A DNA stretch of 64,000 nucleotides from Aquibium sp. ELW1220 (GTDB lineage: Bacteria; Pseudomonadota; Alphaproteobacteria; Rhizobiales; Rhizobiaceae): contig NZ_JAOAOQ010000032.1 in assembly GCF_030398385.1 (NCBI RefSeq), positions 1-64,000 on the forward strand. Reading direction: 5' to 3'. Below are positions 26,126-35,500 of the stretch, in pieces (within the stretch, counting starts at the first letter, position 1; every line of letters begins with the position of its first letter). The notes under the pieces are model-generated. The model was not told the DNA's origin, searched no databases, and saw only the letters and a program-made list of their open reading frames with translations. Both the position numbers and the translations under genes were made by a program.

Positions 26126-28156
26126 ATGACGATCGCCGATGGTGACTTCCTCTGGGAGGGCAGTGCCGACTTCAAGGACGCCTCGAACACGGCCGACTTC
26201 ATGCGCTGGCTGCAGGCCGAGCGCGGCCTCCATCTGTCCGATCACGAAGCACTGCGGGCCTGGTCCGTCGACGACATCGAAGGCTTCTGGGCAGCGGTCT
26301 GGGACTATTTCGCGATCATCTCCGACGATGGCTATGACAGCGTGCTGGAAAGCCGCGCCATGCCGGGCGCACGCTGGTTCACCGGCAGCCGCGTCAACTA
26401 TGCCGAACACATCCTGCGCCGCGAGGCGGATCATCCGGACAGGACGGTCTTCCACCATGTTTCGGAAGTGCGGCCGCTGGCCGACATGAGCTGGGGCGAA
26501 CTCGGCTCGCGGGTGCGCGTTCTGGCGACCTGGCTGCGCGCGCGCGGCATCGGCCCCGGCGACCGCGTCGTCTCCTACATGCCCAACGTCCCCGAGACGA
26601 TCGTGGCCATGCTTGCTGTCACCGCGATCGGCGGGATCTGGTCGTCCGCCGCGCCCGAATTCGGCGTCAAGACGGTCGTCGACCGGTTCGCGCAGATCGA
26701 GCCGAAGCTGATGTTTGCCGCCGACGGCTACCGCTTCGCCGGCCGCGACTTCCCCCGCATCACCGAGATCGAGCAGATCGTCGGCGCGCTCCCTGGGCTG
26801 GAGACGGTCGTCTGGCTCGACTATGCCGGCAGCGGCGCGCGGCCGGCACTGGCCGGCGTCGACATCGTCGCCTGGGAGGACGCGCTGTCCGGCCCGGCGG
26901 TCCCGCCCGAGAGCTTCCGCTACGAGCGGGTCGGACCGGATCATCCGCTCTGGGTTCTGTTTTCGTCGGGCACCACCGGCCTGCCGAAGGCCATCGTGCA
27001 CGGCCATGCCGGCATCATCGTCGAACACTACAAGACGGCGGCCTTCCATCTGAATCTCAAGCCGCATTCCTGCATGTTCTTCTACTCGACCACGGGCTGG
27101 GTGATGTGGAACTCGCTGCTCTGGGGCCCGCTGATGGGAGGGAGGGTGCTGCTGTACGACGGTGCGCCGTCGCATCCGGGGCCGGACCTCCTGTGGCGTC
27201 TGGCGGCAGAGGTGGGCGCCACGTCGTTCGGCGCAAGCCCGACCTATGTCGACACGATGCGCCGCCAGGGCGTGGTGCCGAAGGATATCTGCGACGTGTC
27301 CACCTTCGAGAACGTCTTCCTCGCCGGCTCGCCCTCGACGCCCGAGACATTCGCCTGGCTGCGTGAAGCGGTGAAGGAAGACCTCTGGATCACCTCGCAG
27401 TCGGGCGGGACCGAGTTCTGCAGCGGCATCGTCGGCGGGACGCCGCTGCTGCCCGTCCACGCGGGCGAGATCCAGACGCGGTGCCTGGGCGTCGACGTGC
27501 GCGTCTTCGACGACGCGGGGCGCGAACTGGTGGGGGAGGTCGGCGAGATGGCGATCGTCAAGCCGATGCCCTCGATGCCGATCTTCTTCTGGGGCGACGA
27601 CGATCTCGCGCGCTATCGCGAAGCCTATTTCGACACATGGCCGGGCGTCTGGCGGCATGGCGACTTCATGGAGATCAACGCCCGCGGTGGCTGTTTCGTC
27701 CATGGACGGTCGGATTCGACGCTCAACCGCTTCGGCGTCCGCATCGGTTCGGCGGAAATCTACCGGACCATCGATCACATGGAAGCGCTGGCCGACAGCC
27801 TCATCGTCTGCATCGAGGAGCCCGGCGGCGGCTTCTACATGCCGCTCTTCGTGGAACTGCGCGACGGGGCGGAGCTCGACGACGCGTTGCTGCAGCAGAT
27901 CCGCACCCGGCTGCGCACCGAGCGCAGCCCGCGCCACGTGCCCGACGAGGTGCTGGCCGTGCCGGCCATTCCCTACACGCTGTCGGGGAAGAAGATGGAG
28001 GTGCCGGTGCGCAAGCTGCTGATGGGCTGGCCCGCCGAGAAGGCCTTCAGTGCGGATGCGATGCGCAATCCGGCGAGCATGGACTGGTTCGTCGACTTCG
28101 CCCGCAGGCGCGGCGCGAAGGGCGAGGGGCTCTACCGCAACCTCGCCGGTCGCTGA
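26126..28156 (+). CDS. Acetoacetyl-CoA synthetase (acetoacetate-CoA ligase)
   Basis: 676-residue adenylate-forming enzyme that activates acetoacetate to acetoacetyl-CoA, linking ketone body and PHB breakdown to central metabolism. The N-terminal ACAS_N region (MRWLQAERGL to GARWFTGSRVNYAEHIL) and the AMP-binding core FSSGTTGLPKAIVHGH (~275-290), the CoA/substrate region TTGWVMWNSLLWG, and the C-terminal Lys in TLSGKKMEVPVRKLL are all seen; length fits this family better than acetyl-CoA synthetase. ATG 26126 has GGGAGG 4 nt before it; an upstream ATG at 26114 does not. It has no evident tie to the flanking polysaccharide genes. Confidence 0.94.
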   Translation: MTIADGDFLWEGSADFKDASNTADFMRWLQAERGLHLSDHEALRAWSVDDIEGFWAAVWDYFAIISDDGYDSVLESRAMPGARWFTGSRVNYAEHILRREADHPDRTVFHHVSEVRPLADMSWGELGSRVRVLATWLRARGIGPGDRVVSYMPNVPETIVAMLAVTAIGGIWSSAAPEFGVKTVVDRFAQIEPKLMFAADGYRFAGRDFPRITEIEQIVGALPGLETVVWLDYAGSGARPALAGVDIVAWEDALSGPAVPPESFRYERVGPDHPLWVLFSSGTTGLPKAIVHGHAGIIVEHYKTAAFHLNLKPHSCMFFYSTTGWVMWNSLLWGPLMGGRVLLYDGAPSHPGPDLLWRLAAEVGATSFGASPTYVDTMRRQGVVPKDICDVSTFENVFLAGSPSTPETFAWLREAVKEDLWITSQSGGTEFCSGIVGGTPLLPVHAGEIQTRCLGVDVRVFDDAGRELVGEVGEMAIVKPMPSMPIFFWGDDDLARYREAYFDTWPGVWRHGDFMEINARGGCFVHGRSDSTLNRFGVRIGSAEIYRTIDHMEALADSLIVCIEEPGGGFYMPLFVELRDGAELDDALLQQIRTRLRTERSPRHVPDEVLAVPAIPYTLSGKKMEVPVRKLLMGWPAEKAFSADAMRNPASMDWFVDFARRRGAKGEGLYRNLAGR

Positions 28157-28162
28157 AGACGG

Positions 28163-28190
28163 GAGGGGGCGGGCTTTCGCCCGCGCCCTC
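28163..28190. terminator. Bidirectional terminator between convergent genes
   Basis: GCGGGC (28169-28174), TTTC loop, GCCCGC (28179-28184), extended by GAGGG/CCCTC outside. It lies in the 32-bp gap between the converging acetoacetyl-CoA synthetase and amidohydrolase genes. GC-rich stem without a long T-run. Confidence 0.5.
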
Positions 28191-29067
28191 AGGCAAGCTT
28201 GAGCAGCTTGGCCGCGTTCTGCTTCAGGACGAGCGGCTTGACCTCGTCCTTGATGCCGATGGTCTCGAAATCCGACAGCCAGCGGTCCGGCGTGATCGCA
28301 GGCCAGTCCGAGCCGAACAGCATCTTGTGCTTCAGGATCGAATTGACGTAGCGCACGAGGATCGGCGGGAAGTATTTCGGCGACCAGCCCGACAGGTCGA
28401 TGTACACATTGGGCTTGTGGGTCGCCACCGAAAGCGCCTCCTCCTGCCAGGGGAAGGAGGGATGCGCCAGGATGATCGGCATGTCCGGGAAATCCACCGC
28501 GACGTCGTCGAGATACATCGGGTTCGAATATTTCAGCCGCATGCCCATTCCGCCGCGCATGCCGGAACCGACGCCGGTCTGGCCGGTGTGGAACAGCGTG
28601 ATGGCGCCTTCCTCGGCGATCGCCTCGTAGAGCACGTAGGCGCTGCGGTCGTTGGGATAGAAGCCCTGCATCGTGGGGTGGAACTTGAACCCCTTGATGC
28701 CGAAGTCCCGCACCAGCCGCCTGGCCTCGCGCGCGCCGGCCTTGCCCTTGGCCGGGTCGATGGAGGCGAAGGGGATCATGATGTCGCTGTTGGCGGCGGC
28801 GATCTCGGCCACCTCCTCGTTCTTGTAGCGGCGGAAGCCCGTCTCGCGCTCGGCGTCGACAGGGAAGATCACGCAGCCGATCTTGCGCTCGCGGTAGTAG
28901 TCGGCGGTTTCCTGCACGGTGGGCAGCATGCCCTTCGCCCCGGCCGGATTGCGGAAATAGGCGGCCATTCCGGCCTGGAATTCGTCATATCCGTCGTCGC
29001 GCGGGCCGCAGCAGGGCTCCTCGGCATGGGTATGGATGTCGATTGCCAGCAATTCGTCGAGTTTCAT
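28189..29067 (-). CDS. Amidohydrolase 2-family metal-dependent hydrolase
   Basis: 292-residue TIM-barrel amidohydrolase (ACMSD-like, amidohydro_2). It begins AIDIHTHAEEP, the HxH metal pair near residue 11-13; KFHPTMQGFYPND carries the next metal-side His (~147), ILAHPSFPWQEEAL the following His, and LFGSDWPAITPDRW the terminal Asp. Members act as decarboxylases or hydrolases on aromatic or acyl-CoA-linked substrates; the substrate here cannot be named. It is convergent with the acetoacetyl-CoA synthetase gene, so the two are not one operon although both may belong to acyl or ketone catabolism. Confidence 0.85.
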   Translation of the reverse strand: MKLDELLAIDIHTHAEEPCCGPRDDGYDEFQAGMAAYFRNPAGAKGMLPTVQETADYYRERKIGCVIFPVDAERETGFRRYKNEEVAEIAAANSDIMIPFASIDPAKGKAGAREARRLVRDFGIKGFKFHPTMQGFYPNDRSAYVLYEAIAEEGAITLFHTGQTGVGSGMRGGMGMRLKYSNPMYLDDVAVDFPDMPIILAHPSFPWQEEALSVATHKPNVYIDLSGWSPKYFPPILVRYVNSILKHKMLFGSDWPAITPDRWLSDFETIGIKDEVKPLVLKQNAAKLLKLA

Positions 29068-29150
29068 GCGTTCCCTGCCTTTTTACTCGGCGGCACATTC
29101 CCCAAACGCGGCTCGGTTGTAAACACCAAATCCCGTCCGGCCGACTGCAA

Positions 29151-30383
29151 TCAGTCGTCGGCGTCGGCTGCCTTCGCGGCGCCCGGCCGGTCGCGCCGGC
29201 GCAGGGCCTTGACGGTGTTCCACAGCCGCGGGTTCGACTTGACGAAACGCTTGGCGCCGACGAGCCCGCGCCGCAAGGCGATGGCCAGCCGCCCCTTCGC
29301 CGTCAGCGGAACGGCCACGTCGAACTGCCGGGTCTCGACGTCGCACCACTGGCGCTTGTAGCGTTCGTCGCCGACACTGAAATCGAACGTCGACAGCCCG
29401 TTGTCGCAGGCTTCCCGGATGTTCTCGAAGAAAAGGAAATCGCCGGGACTGGCCGAGACCAACTCGTCCTCGGCGAAGGCGACGAAGTCGCAGACGATCG
29501 AACTTCGTGTGAGGCTGCTTCCGGTCATCGCCCTGACGACGCCGCCGACCTCGAGCGCCTGCAAGATGAAGTCGGGTGCCGGCGACCCTGCGGCGCGGCC
29601 GAAGAGCTCGCCAAAGAAGGCGCGCACGCCATCGTCGGCGAAGGCGTCGTCGATGCCCATGGCGGCGAAGCGTGCGGACTTCATGCGGAAGAACGCGTCG
29701 AGCAGCCGGTCGACCTCGGCGGGGCTGCCTGCCGCAAACCGGCGAAAACCGCCCGCGGCCTCGAACTTGCGGATCTGCGACCGGTGCTTCTTGCGCTTGC
29801 GCTTGCCGCTGGCCCGCGCGAGCACGCCGTCGAACCCGGGCGCAAGGTCGATTGCCAGGGCGGGATCGGGGCTCTGCCACGAGCCGACGGGCAACAAGGG
29901 GTTGGCGACGCCTTCGAACCGCTCCGCCAGACGCTCCAGCATCAGGATGTCGACGTCGCGCCGCACGGCACGCACGGCCGCCGAGAGTGCCGCCACGTCG
30001 CTGTGCCCCAAGTCGCCGGCCGTGCCGCCGGAAAGGGCCGGAAAACTGCCGTTGGCATGCGAGCCGCCGACGATGCGGGCCGTGCGGACCGCACCGCCGC
30101 GGACGACCTCCAGGCAGAGCGCCAGCCGCGTGCGGTCGTCGGTCGGAAGGGTCAGGCACAGGATGTCGGGATTGCAATGCCTTGCCCAAGCCTCGACCCA
30201 GTCCGGGCTCTGCGGCGGGGCATGGAGCGCGTCGCTGCAATGGGCGCGGTAGAAGGCGATGGCGTCCGGCCCCTGGAGGCACGAGGCCCCGCGCGCCCGC
30301 GCCGTCGACGCATCCCCCGTCCGATGGACGGCTGCATCCGCCGGCCGGCCCTGCGGAGGGTTGTGGACGACCGTATCAACCAT
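29151..30383 (-). CDS. GNAT/CelD-like acetyltransferase of polysaccharide loci
   Basis: 410-residue protein with the BioF2/CelD-type (GNAT_6) fold: a variable N-terminal half, a basic segment SGKRKRKKHRSQIRKFEAAGG (~198-217, quoted by its ends) and the C-terminal half with FFRMKSARFAAMGI, SLTRSSIVCDFVAF and STFDFSVGDERYKRQWC, the standard motif where such proteins close the acyl site. Similar genes sit in cellulose, holdfast and unipolar polysaccharide clusters, where they are thought to acylate the polymer precursor. Divergent from the deacetylase gene 83 bp away, which fits opposing sugar acetylation and deacetylation. Confidence 0.8.
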   Translation of the reverse strand: MVDTVVHNPPQGRPADAAVHRTGDASTARARGASCLQGPDAIAFYRAHCSDALHAPPQSPDWVEAWARHCNPDILCLTLPTDDRTRLALCLEVVRGGAVRTARIVGGSHANGSFPALSGGTAGDLGHSDVAALSAAVRAVRRDVDILMLERLAERFEGVANPLLPVGSWQSPDPALAIDLAPGFDGVLARASGKRKRKKHRSQIRKFEAAGGFRRFAAGSPAEVDRLLDAFFRMKSARFAAMGIDDAFADDGVRAFFGELFGRAAGSPAPDFILQALEVGGVVRAMTGSSLTRSSIVCDFVAFAEDELVSASPGDFLFFENIREACDNGLSTFDFSVGDERYKRQWCDVETRQFDVAVPLTAKGRLAIALRRGLVGAKRFVKSNPRLWNTVKALRRRDRPGAAKAADADD

Positions 30384-30466
30384 ACCTTTAACCTTCGAGG
30401 GTACTGCTACCGTCAGCGTGGTGTCGCGCCGGCCGATGGTGCAGCCTATCGGGAAATGGTGAAAGA

Positions 30467-31525
30467 ATGATCGACAGGGGCGAACTGCTCAGGAAGCTGG
30501 TGCTGCACGGCGCCCGGCTGAGCCTGCTCGCCCCGCTCGCCGGCCGCCTGCTCGGCGGCATCGGCGCCATCCTGATGCTGCACCGGATCAATGACGACAC
30601 CCCGTGCGGCATAGGCGTCAACCGGCACCTGACGGTGACGCCGTCCTTCCTCGACGCCGTGCTGACCGAGGTGCGCCGGATGGGCTTCGTCTTCGTCTCC
30701 ATGGACGAGGCGGTCGACCGGCTGAAGAGCCGCTCCTCGCGCGAGCGCTTCGTCGCGATCACGGCCGATGACGGCTACCGCGACAACCTGACCGAGGCCT
30801 TGCCCGTGCTGGAGCGCCACGGGGCCCCGATCACCATCCACGTCGCGCCCGCGCTGACGGAGGGCAAGGTGCTGCTCTGGTGGGATCTGCTGGAGGAGAT
30901 CGTCTCGACCCGCGACGTCCTCTATCTGTCCATGCCCGAAGGCCCCGCGGTGTTCGAATGCGACACGCCGACCGCGAGGTTCCGCGCGAACACCGAGATC
31001 CACAACTACCTGACGGAACGTGTGGCCGAAGAGGACCAGGTGCAGGTCGTCCGCAGCCTGGCGCGATCCTGCGGCATTGATCCCATGGTTGCCGGCCATG
31101 CCGCGCTGATGAACTGGGACGAACTGCGCCGCATCGCGGCCCACCCGCTGGTCACCATCGGCGCGCACAGCGTCCATCACTACAATCTGCGCCGGCTGAC
31201 GCAGGAGAAGGTGATGCGCGAACTCCTCGACGCCCGCGCCATCATCGAGATGGAACTCGGGCTGACCCCGCGCCACATGGCCTATCCCTACGGCTACGAA
31301 TCGGCCGTCGGCCGGCGGGAGGTCGAACTTGCCCGCGAGGCCGGCTACGCGTCGGCCGTGACCACCCGCCACGGCCTGCTCCAGGCCGAGCACGCGGCCC
31401 ACCTGCAGGCGTTGCCGCGGATTTCCGTCAACGGCCGCTACCAGCTCGTCGCCCATATCGGCACGATGCTGTCGGGGATCACCATACCGATCGCCAATCG
31501 CGGCCAGCGTGTCGTCACCGTCTGA
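30467..31525 (+). CDS. Polysaccharide deacetylase (NodB-homology, CE4)
   Basis: 352 residues. Carbohydrate esterase 4 motifs: TADDGYRDN (motif 1, with base Asp and metal Asp at ~101-102), SVHHYNL giving the metal H-x3-H pair (His in GAHSVHHYNL), and RHMAYPYGYES (motif 3). It would remove N- or O-acetyl groups from the exported glycan. The N-terminal helix (SLLAPLAGRLLGGIGAILML) could be a TM anchor rather than a cleaved signal, so location is uncertain. ATG follows a AAAGAATG context right after GGTG. It ends the polysaccharide region on this side. Confidence 0.9.
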   Translation: MIDRGELLRKLVLHGARLSLLAPLAGRLLGGIGAILMLHRINDDTPCGIGVNRHLTVTPSFLDAVLTEVRRMGFVFVSMDEAVDRLKSRSSRERFVAITADDGYRDNLTEALPVLERHGAPITIHVAPALTEGKVLLWWDLLEEIVSTRDVLYLSMPEGPAVFECDTPTARFRANTEIHNYLTERVAEEDQVQVVRSLARSCGIDPMVAGHAALMNWDELRRIAAHPLVTIGAHSVHHYNLRRLTQEKVMRELLDARAIIEMELGLTPRHMAYPYGYESAVGRREVELAREAGYASAVTTRHGLLQAEHAAHLQALPRISVNGRYQLVAHIGTMLSGITIPIANRGQRVVTV

Positions 31526-31542
31526 CCGTGTCAGCCGATGCG

Positions 31543-31755
31543 TCAGCCCTGCGGCTTCGGCCCCGCCATCCACTTGATCAGCGCCATCGCCGGAAGCACC
31601 CACAGCAGGCCGGTGAAGAAGAAGTAGGCGAGGTGGACGACCCACGAGGATTCGGCCAGCTGCGCCACGGCCACGATGGTCGCTACGACGGCATAGACCA
31701 CCACGAGCGTGACGAGGAGGATGGTGCCGATCAGCTTCTTCAGGCGCAGGGGCAT
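31543..31755 (-). CDS. DUF2842 small membrane protein
   Basis: 70-residue inner-membrane protein with two hydrophobic helices (~9-30 [18 protein letters not shown] and ~42-62 [20 protein letters not shown]). It starts [10 protein letters not shown] and ends WMAGPKPQG, the DUF2842 pattern found in alphaproteobacteria next to heme A synthase genes, as here. Function unknown; association with cytochrome oxidase biogenesis is inferred from context only. It is divergent from ctaA with a 160-bp shared upstream region. Confidence 0.85.
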   Translation of the reverse strand: MPLRLKKLIGTILLVTLVVVYAVVATIVAVAQLAESSWVVHLAYFFFTGLLWVLPAMALIKWMAGPKPQG

Positions 31756-31915
31756 GGACGCTTCCTTTCGGCCCTGCATGTACGCAGCCCGCAGGCAAAG
31801 GCAATGCCGAATGCGCGCAACGTGCCCGGCGCGACCGCGTGCCGCGCAGACAAGCCTTGCCAGCGCCCCACCTATCGGCCACGACAAGCCGCCGCATGAA
31901 CCTCCGGACGGACCC

Positions 31916-33007
31916 ATGACCGCGATCGCCGAAACCGCGCTGCACGACGCCATCGAACGGCAGGCGCACAACCGCGCCCTCGTCCGCGGCTGGCTCTACG
32001 TCGTGCTCCTCGTCCTGTTCGCCCTGGTGGTGGTGGGAGGCGCGACGCGGCTGACGGAATCCGGCCTGTCGATCACCGAGTGGAAGCCCGTGCTGGGCGT
32101 GCTGCCGCCGCTGACCGAAGCCGCCTGGCAGGCCGAGCTCGAGAAGTACCGCCAGATTCCGGAATACCAGCTCATCAACAAGGGCATGAGCCTGGACGAC
32201 TTCAAGACCATCTACTGGTGGGAATGGAGCCACCGCCTGCTGGCGCGCGGCGTCGGCGTCGTCTTCGCCCTGCCGCTCGCCTTCTTCTGGCTCACCGGCC
32301 GGCTGGAGGGGCACCTGAAGCCGAAGCTCGTCGGCCTGCTCGCGCTCGGCGGCCTGCAGGGCGCCGTCGGCTGGTGGATGGTCGCGTCCGGCCTCGTCGA
32401 CCGCACCGACGTTAGCCAGTACCGCCTGGCCACCCACCTGACGATCGCATGCATCATCTTCGCGGCCACCATGGTCGTGGCGCGGGGGCTGGCGCCGCAT
32501 ACGGCCGCTCCGTCGAAGGATGGGACGCGAACGTTCGCGCTGGTGCTGATGCTCCTCGTCCTGGTGCAGATCTATCTCGGCGGCCTCGTCGCCGGCCTCG
32601 ATGCGGGGCTCGCCTACAACACCTGGCCGCTCATGGACGGCGCGATCGTGCCCGGCGATCTCCTGATCCAGCAGCCCTGGTGGATCAACTTCTTCGAGAA
32701 CCCCAAGACCGTGCAGTTCGTGCACCGGACGGGCGGCTACGTGCTCTTCGCCGCCGCACTGTGGCACATGATCCAGGCGCGCCGGGATGAGCCGGGCACC
32801 ACCCATGCCCGCCGCGCGCTGGTCTTCTTCCACCTCGTGCTCGTGCAGGCCGCGATCGGCATAGCCACGCTGCTCTTCCAGGTCCAGATCGGCTGGGCGC
32901 TGCTCCACCAGGCCTTCGCGCTGGTGGTGCTGGGGTTCGCGGCGGCCCACTGGCGCGGCACGCGCGGCAGCTATCCGGCCGAGACCGGCGTCCTCGTTCG
33001 CAGCTGA
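31916..33007 (+). CDS. ctaA: Heme A synthase (COX15/CtaA)
   Basis: 363-residue, eight-TM monooxygenase-like enzyme that converts heme O to heme A for aa3-type cytochrome oxidase. Conserved heme-ligand histidines appear in [34 protein letters not shown] and [14 protein letters not shown]; the two halves are pseudo-duplicated as expected. The N-terminus [21 protein letters not shown] is the alphaproteobacterial type 2 signature. The start is ATG 31916; the frame is open upstream without similarity. Its presence implies an aa3 oxidase elsewhere in the genome. Confidence 0.97.
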   Translation: MTAIAETALHDAIERQAHNRALVRGWLYVVLLVLFALVVVGGATRLTESGLSITEWKPVLGVLPPLTEAAWQAELEKYRQIPEYQLINKGMSLDDFKTIYWWEWSHRLLARGVGVVFALPLAFFWLTGRLEGHLKPKLVGLLALGGLQGAVGWWMVASGLVDRTDVSQYRLATHLTIACIIFAATMVVARGLAPHTAAPSKDGTRTFALVLMLLVLVQIYLGGLVAGLDAGLAYNTWPLMDGAIVPGDLLIQQPWWINFFENPKTVQFVHRTGGYVLFAAALWHMIQARRDEPGTTHARRALVFFHLVLVQAAIGIATLLFQVQIGWALLHQAFALVVLGFAAAHWRGTRGSYPAETGVLVRS

Positions 33008-33010
33008 AGC

Positions 33011-33343
33011 TCAGAGCCTCGACCTGAGGGCCTGATACTGGGCAGGGCTCGTGTCGGCCATCGCCTCCGCGCGGGAGGCGGGAAGGTCGTCGTAGGAAAC
33101 CGGCTCGTCGAACTGGCTGGCCGTGAGGTCGAAGCGGCGCGCGCCGACCCGGTTGTAGAAGTGCACGCCCTGCGGCGTACGCGTCTTCAGGATGTCGCCA
33201 CCGAAGACGTCGTTCACCACCAGCGCGGTGACGCTGCACTGGCCGAGCGCCGGGACGTCCTTCGTCCACCTGGTCGACGTTTCGGCCGACCAGGCCGTCT
33301 CCAGCGCGTCACGAAGCGCCGGCAGGTCGCGGTAGGATCGCAC
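33011..33343 (-). CDS. YunG-family protein
   Basis: 110-residue cytosolic protein resembling YunG: TRWTKDVPALGQCSVTALVVNDVFGGDIL and HFYNRVGARRFDLTASQFDEP (ends quoted) match the family layout, in which a Cys (GQC) and the VHFYN strand are conserved. A papain-like fold has been suggested for such small Cys/His proteins, but I cannot show catalysis. It starts immediately before the argC stop, so it is cotranscribed with argC, and it converges on ctaA with a 3-bp gap. Function unknown. Confidence 0.75.
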   Translation of the reverse strand: MRSYRDLPALRDALETAWSAETSTRWTKDVPALGQCSVTALVVNDVFGGDILKTRTPQGVHFYNRVGARRFDLTASQFDEPVSYDDLPASRAEAMADTSPAQYQALRSRL

Positions 33344-34279
33344 TCAGGCCGCGCGGAGCATCAGGTCCATGTTCTGGACCGCGGCACCCGATGCGCCCTT
33401 GCCGAGATTGTCGAGAACGGCGACGAGGTTCGCCTGGCCCTTGCCTTCGGTGCCGAAGACGTAGAGGCGCATGCCGTCGGTGTCGTTGAGCGCCGTCGGG
33501 TCGATGCGTGCCATGGCGGCGCTGTCGGCCAGCGGCACCACGTCCACGACCGACTGCCCGGCATAGTGGGCGGCCAGCGCGGCGTGCAGGTCGGCCAGCG
33601 ACGGGGCGCCGTTGAGGTCGGACAGGTGCAGCGGCAGCTGGACGATCATGCCCTGCGCGAACCGTCCGACGCTGGGCGAAAATATCGGGCGGCGCGCAAG
33701 CAGCCCGTGCGCCTGCATCTCCGGCACGTGCTTGTGCGCGAGCGTCAGCCCGTAGAGGAAGTGCGGTGCGGCGATGTGGTCGGGATTGGCCGCATCCTCC
33801 ATCTGCGCGATCATCTGCTTGCCGCCGCCGGTGTAACCGGAGACCGCGTTGACGCTGACGGGATAGTCGGCAGGCAGGGTGCCTGCCTCGACCAGCGGGC
33901 GGATGAGGCCGATGGCGCCGGTGGGATAGCAGCCGGGATTGGCGACGCACCGTGCAGTGGCGATTTTCTCGCGCTGGCCGGCGGTCATCTCGGCGAAGCC
34001 GTAGGCCCAGCCGGGATGGATGCGGTGCGCCGTCGAGGTGTCGATGATGCGGGTCGAGTTCGTGCCTTCGAGCAGCGCCACGGCTTCCTTCGAGGCCTCG
34101 TCCGGCAGGCACAGGATGGCGATGTCGGCCGACTTCAGCATCTCCTCGCGCAGGGACCGGTTGCGCCGCTCCGCCTCGGGAATGGAGAGGATGTCGAGGT
34201 CGTCGCGGCTGCCGAGCCGGGTGCGGATCTGCAGGCCGGTCGTGCCGTGCTCGCCGTCGATGAAGATTTTCGGTTTCAT
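33344..34279 (-). CDS. argC: N-acetyl-gamma-glutamyl-phosphate reductase (type 2)
   Basis: 311-residue ArgC, NADPH-dependent third step of arginine biosynthesis. NADP motif [11 protein letters not shown] (~8-18), catalytic Cys117 in [11 protein letters not shown], substrate region [13 protein letters not shown], and a His-containing PHFLYG downstream. The ~310-residue length and the short EHGTTG Rossmann start are those of the type 2 enzymes common in alphaproteobacteria. ATG 34279 (MKPKIFID) is chosen with AGG upstream over an in-frame GTG/ATG nine codons earlier. It follows the agmatinase gene by 145 bp and precedes the YunG gene with no gap. Confidence 0.96.
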   Translation of the reverse strand: MKPKIFIDGEHGTTGLQIRTRLGSRDDLDILSIPEAERRNRSLREEMLKSADIAILCLPDEASKEAVALLEGTNSTRIIDTSTAHRIHPGWAYGFAEMTAGQREKIATARCVANPGCYPTGAIGLIRPLVEAGTLPADYPVSVNAVSGYTGGGKQMIAQMEDAANPDHIAAPHFLYGLTLAHKHVPEMQAHGLLARRPIFSPSVGRFAQGMIVQLPLHLSDLNGAPSLADLHAALAAHYAGQSVVDVVPLADSAAMARIDPTALNDTDGMRLYVFGTEGKGQANLVAVLDNLGKGASGAAVQNMDLMLRAA

Positions 34280-34424
34280 GCCTGTCTCGCCTGAAAGATG
34301 GTGCATTCAATGGGTTGGAGTCGTGCGCGGACTCTGTCCCGGAAGGCGTTGATCAAGGCTGCGAAGTCCCTGAATCAGGACGCGAAGGTCTCCGGGCGTG
34401 CCGCCTGGGCGGATCGTCGTCGGT

Positions 34425-35378
34425 TCATCGCAGGCGCGCCTTCTTTTCCGCGAGCAGGCCCAGATACATCTGCGCCACCGTCGCACCCGCGATCGCCGTG
34501 ATGTCGGCATGGTCGTAGGGCGGCGAGACTTCTACGATATCCGCCCCCACGATGTCGAGTTGGCCGAGCTGCCGCAGCACCGAAAAGATCTTCGCCGAGG
34601 AAGGCCCGCCCGCCACCGGGGTCCCGGTTCCCGGCGCGAAAGCCGGGTCGAGGCAGTCGATGTCGAAGGTGACGTAGGTCGGCGCGCCCGCCGTCCGTTC
34701 GAGGATTGCCGCCGCGATCTCGGCCGCCTTCATCTCCTCCAGGTCGTAGCCGTAGAGCATCCTGATGCCGCAATCTTCCGGCGCGTGGGTGCGGATGCCG
34801 ATCTGGATCGACTTCGCCGGATCGATGACGCCGTCGCGCACCGCACGTCCGACGAAGGAGCCGTGGTCGATGCGCTTGCCGTCGTCGAACCAGGTGTCCT
34901 GGTGCGCGTCGAACTGCACCAGCGCCAGCGGGCCATATTTCGCCGCATGCGCCTTGAGCAGCGGCCAGGTGACGAAATGGTCGCCGCCGAGCGAGACGAG
35001 GAAGGCGCCGCCCTTGATCAGCTTCGCGGCCTCGCGCTCGATGCGGCCCGGCGTCCTGGCATGGTCGCCGGTGTCGAGCAGGCAGTCGCCATAGTCGACC
35101 ACGGCGAGCTCGCCGGTGATGTCGCGATGGAAGGGGTATTGCGGATCATTGTCGAAGATCGCGGCAGCGCGGCGGATCGCCTGCGGACCGAAGCGCGCGC
35201 CCGGCCGGTTGGTCACCGCCGCATCGAAGGGGATACCCCAGACCACGGCATCCGCGCCCTTGACGTTTTTCGTGTAGCGGCGGCGCATGAAGGAGAGCGC
35301 GCCGGCATAAGTCGGATCGCCGGCGCTGCCGGTGAGCCCTTTGGCGGTGAAGGCGTAGTCGATGGTGGATGCGGGCAT
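34425..35378 (-). CDS. speB: Agmatinase / ureohydrolase
   Basis: 317-residue arginase-superfamily Mn enzyme, hydrolysing agmatine (or a related guanidino compound) to putrescine and urea. Metal ligands are all present: GGDHFVTWP (His ~151), FDAHQDTW (Asp/His/Asp ~176-180) and DIDCLDPAFAPGTGTP with GPSS following (Asp ~240). Length and the N-terminal PFDAAVTNRPGARFGPQAIR are standard for SpeB. Rhizobial agmatinase-like enzymes sometimes act on guanidinobutyrate, so specificity is not certain. Neighbouring argC places it in arginine/polyamine metabolism. Confidence 0.93.
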   Translation of the reverse strand: MPASTIDYAFTAKGLTGSAGDPTYAGALSFMRRRYTKNVKGADAVVWGIPFDAAVTNRPGARFGPQAIRRAAAIFDNDPQYPFHRDITGELAVVDYGDCLLDTGDHARTPGRIEREAAKLIKGGAFLVSLGGDHFVTWPLLKAHAAKYGPLALVQFDAHQDTWFDDGKRIDHGSFVGRAVRDGVIDPAKSIQIGIRTHAPEDCGIRMLYGYDLEEMKAAEIAAAILERTAGAPTYVTFDIDCLDPAFAPGTGTPVAGGPSSAKIFSVLRQLGQLDIVGADIVEVSPPYDHADITAIAGATVAQMYLGLLAEKKARLR

Positions 35379-35500
35379 CTGCGCACTCCGTTGCTGCCCG
35401 CGTACCTAACCCAACGAGGCAGGCGGCTCAAGGCACCGGCGGGGGCGCATGTCGGAACGGCCGAGCCGCGAGGCGTCGTCCGGGGGAGCGCCGTGCGAAG

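Noticed and set aside
30446-32950. Long minus-strand open frame across deacetylase and ctaA
   Set aside because: Opposite two well-supported genes and without similarity; the true minus-strand gene in this interval is the small DUF2842 protein.
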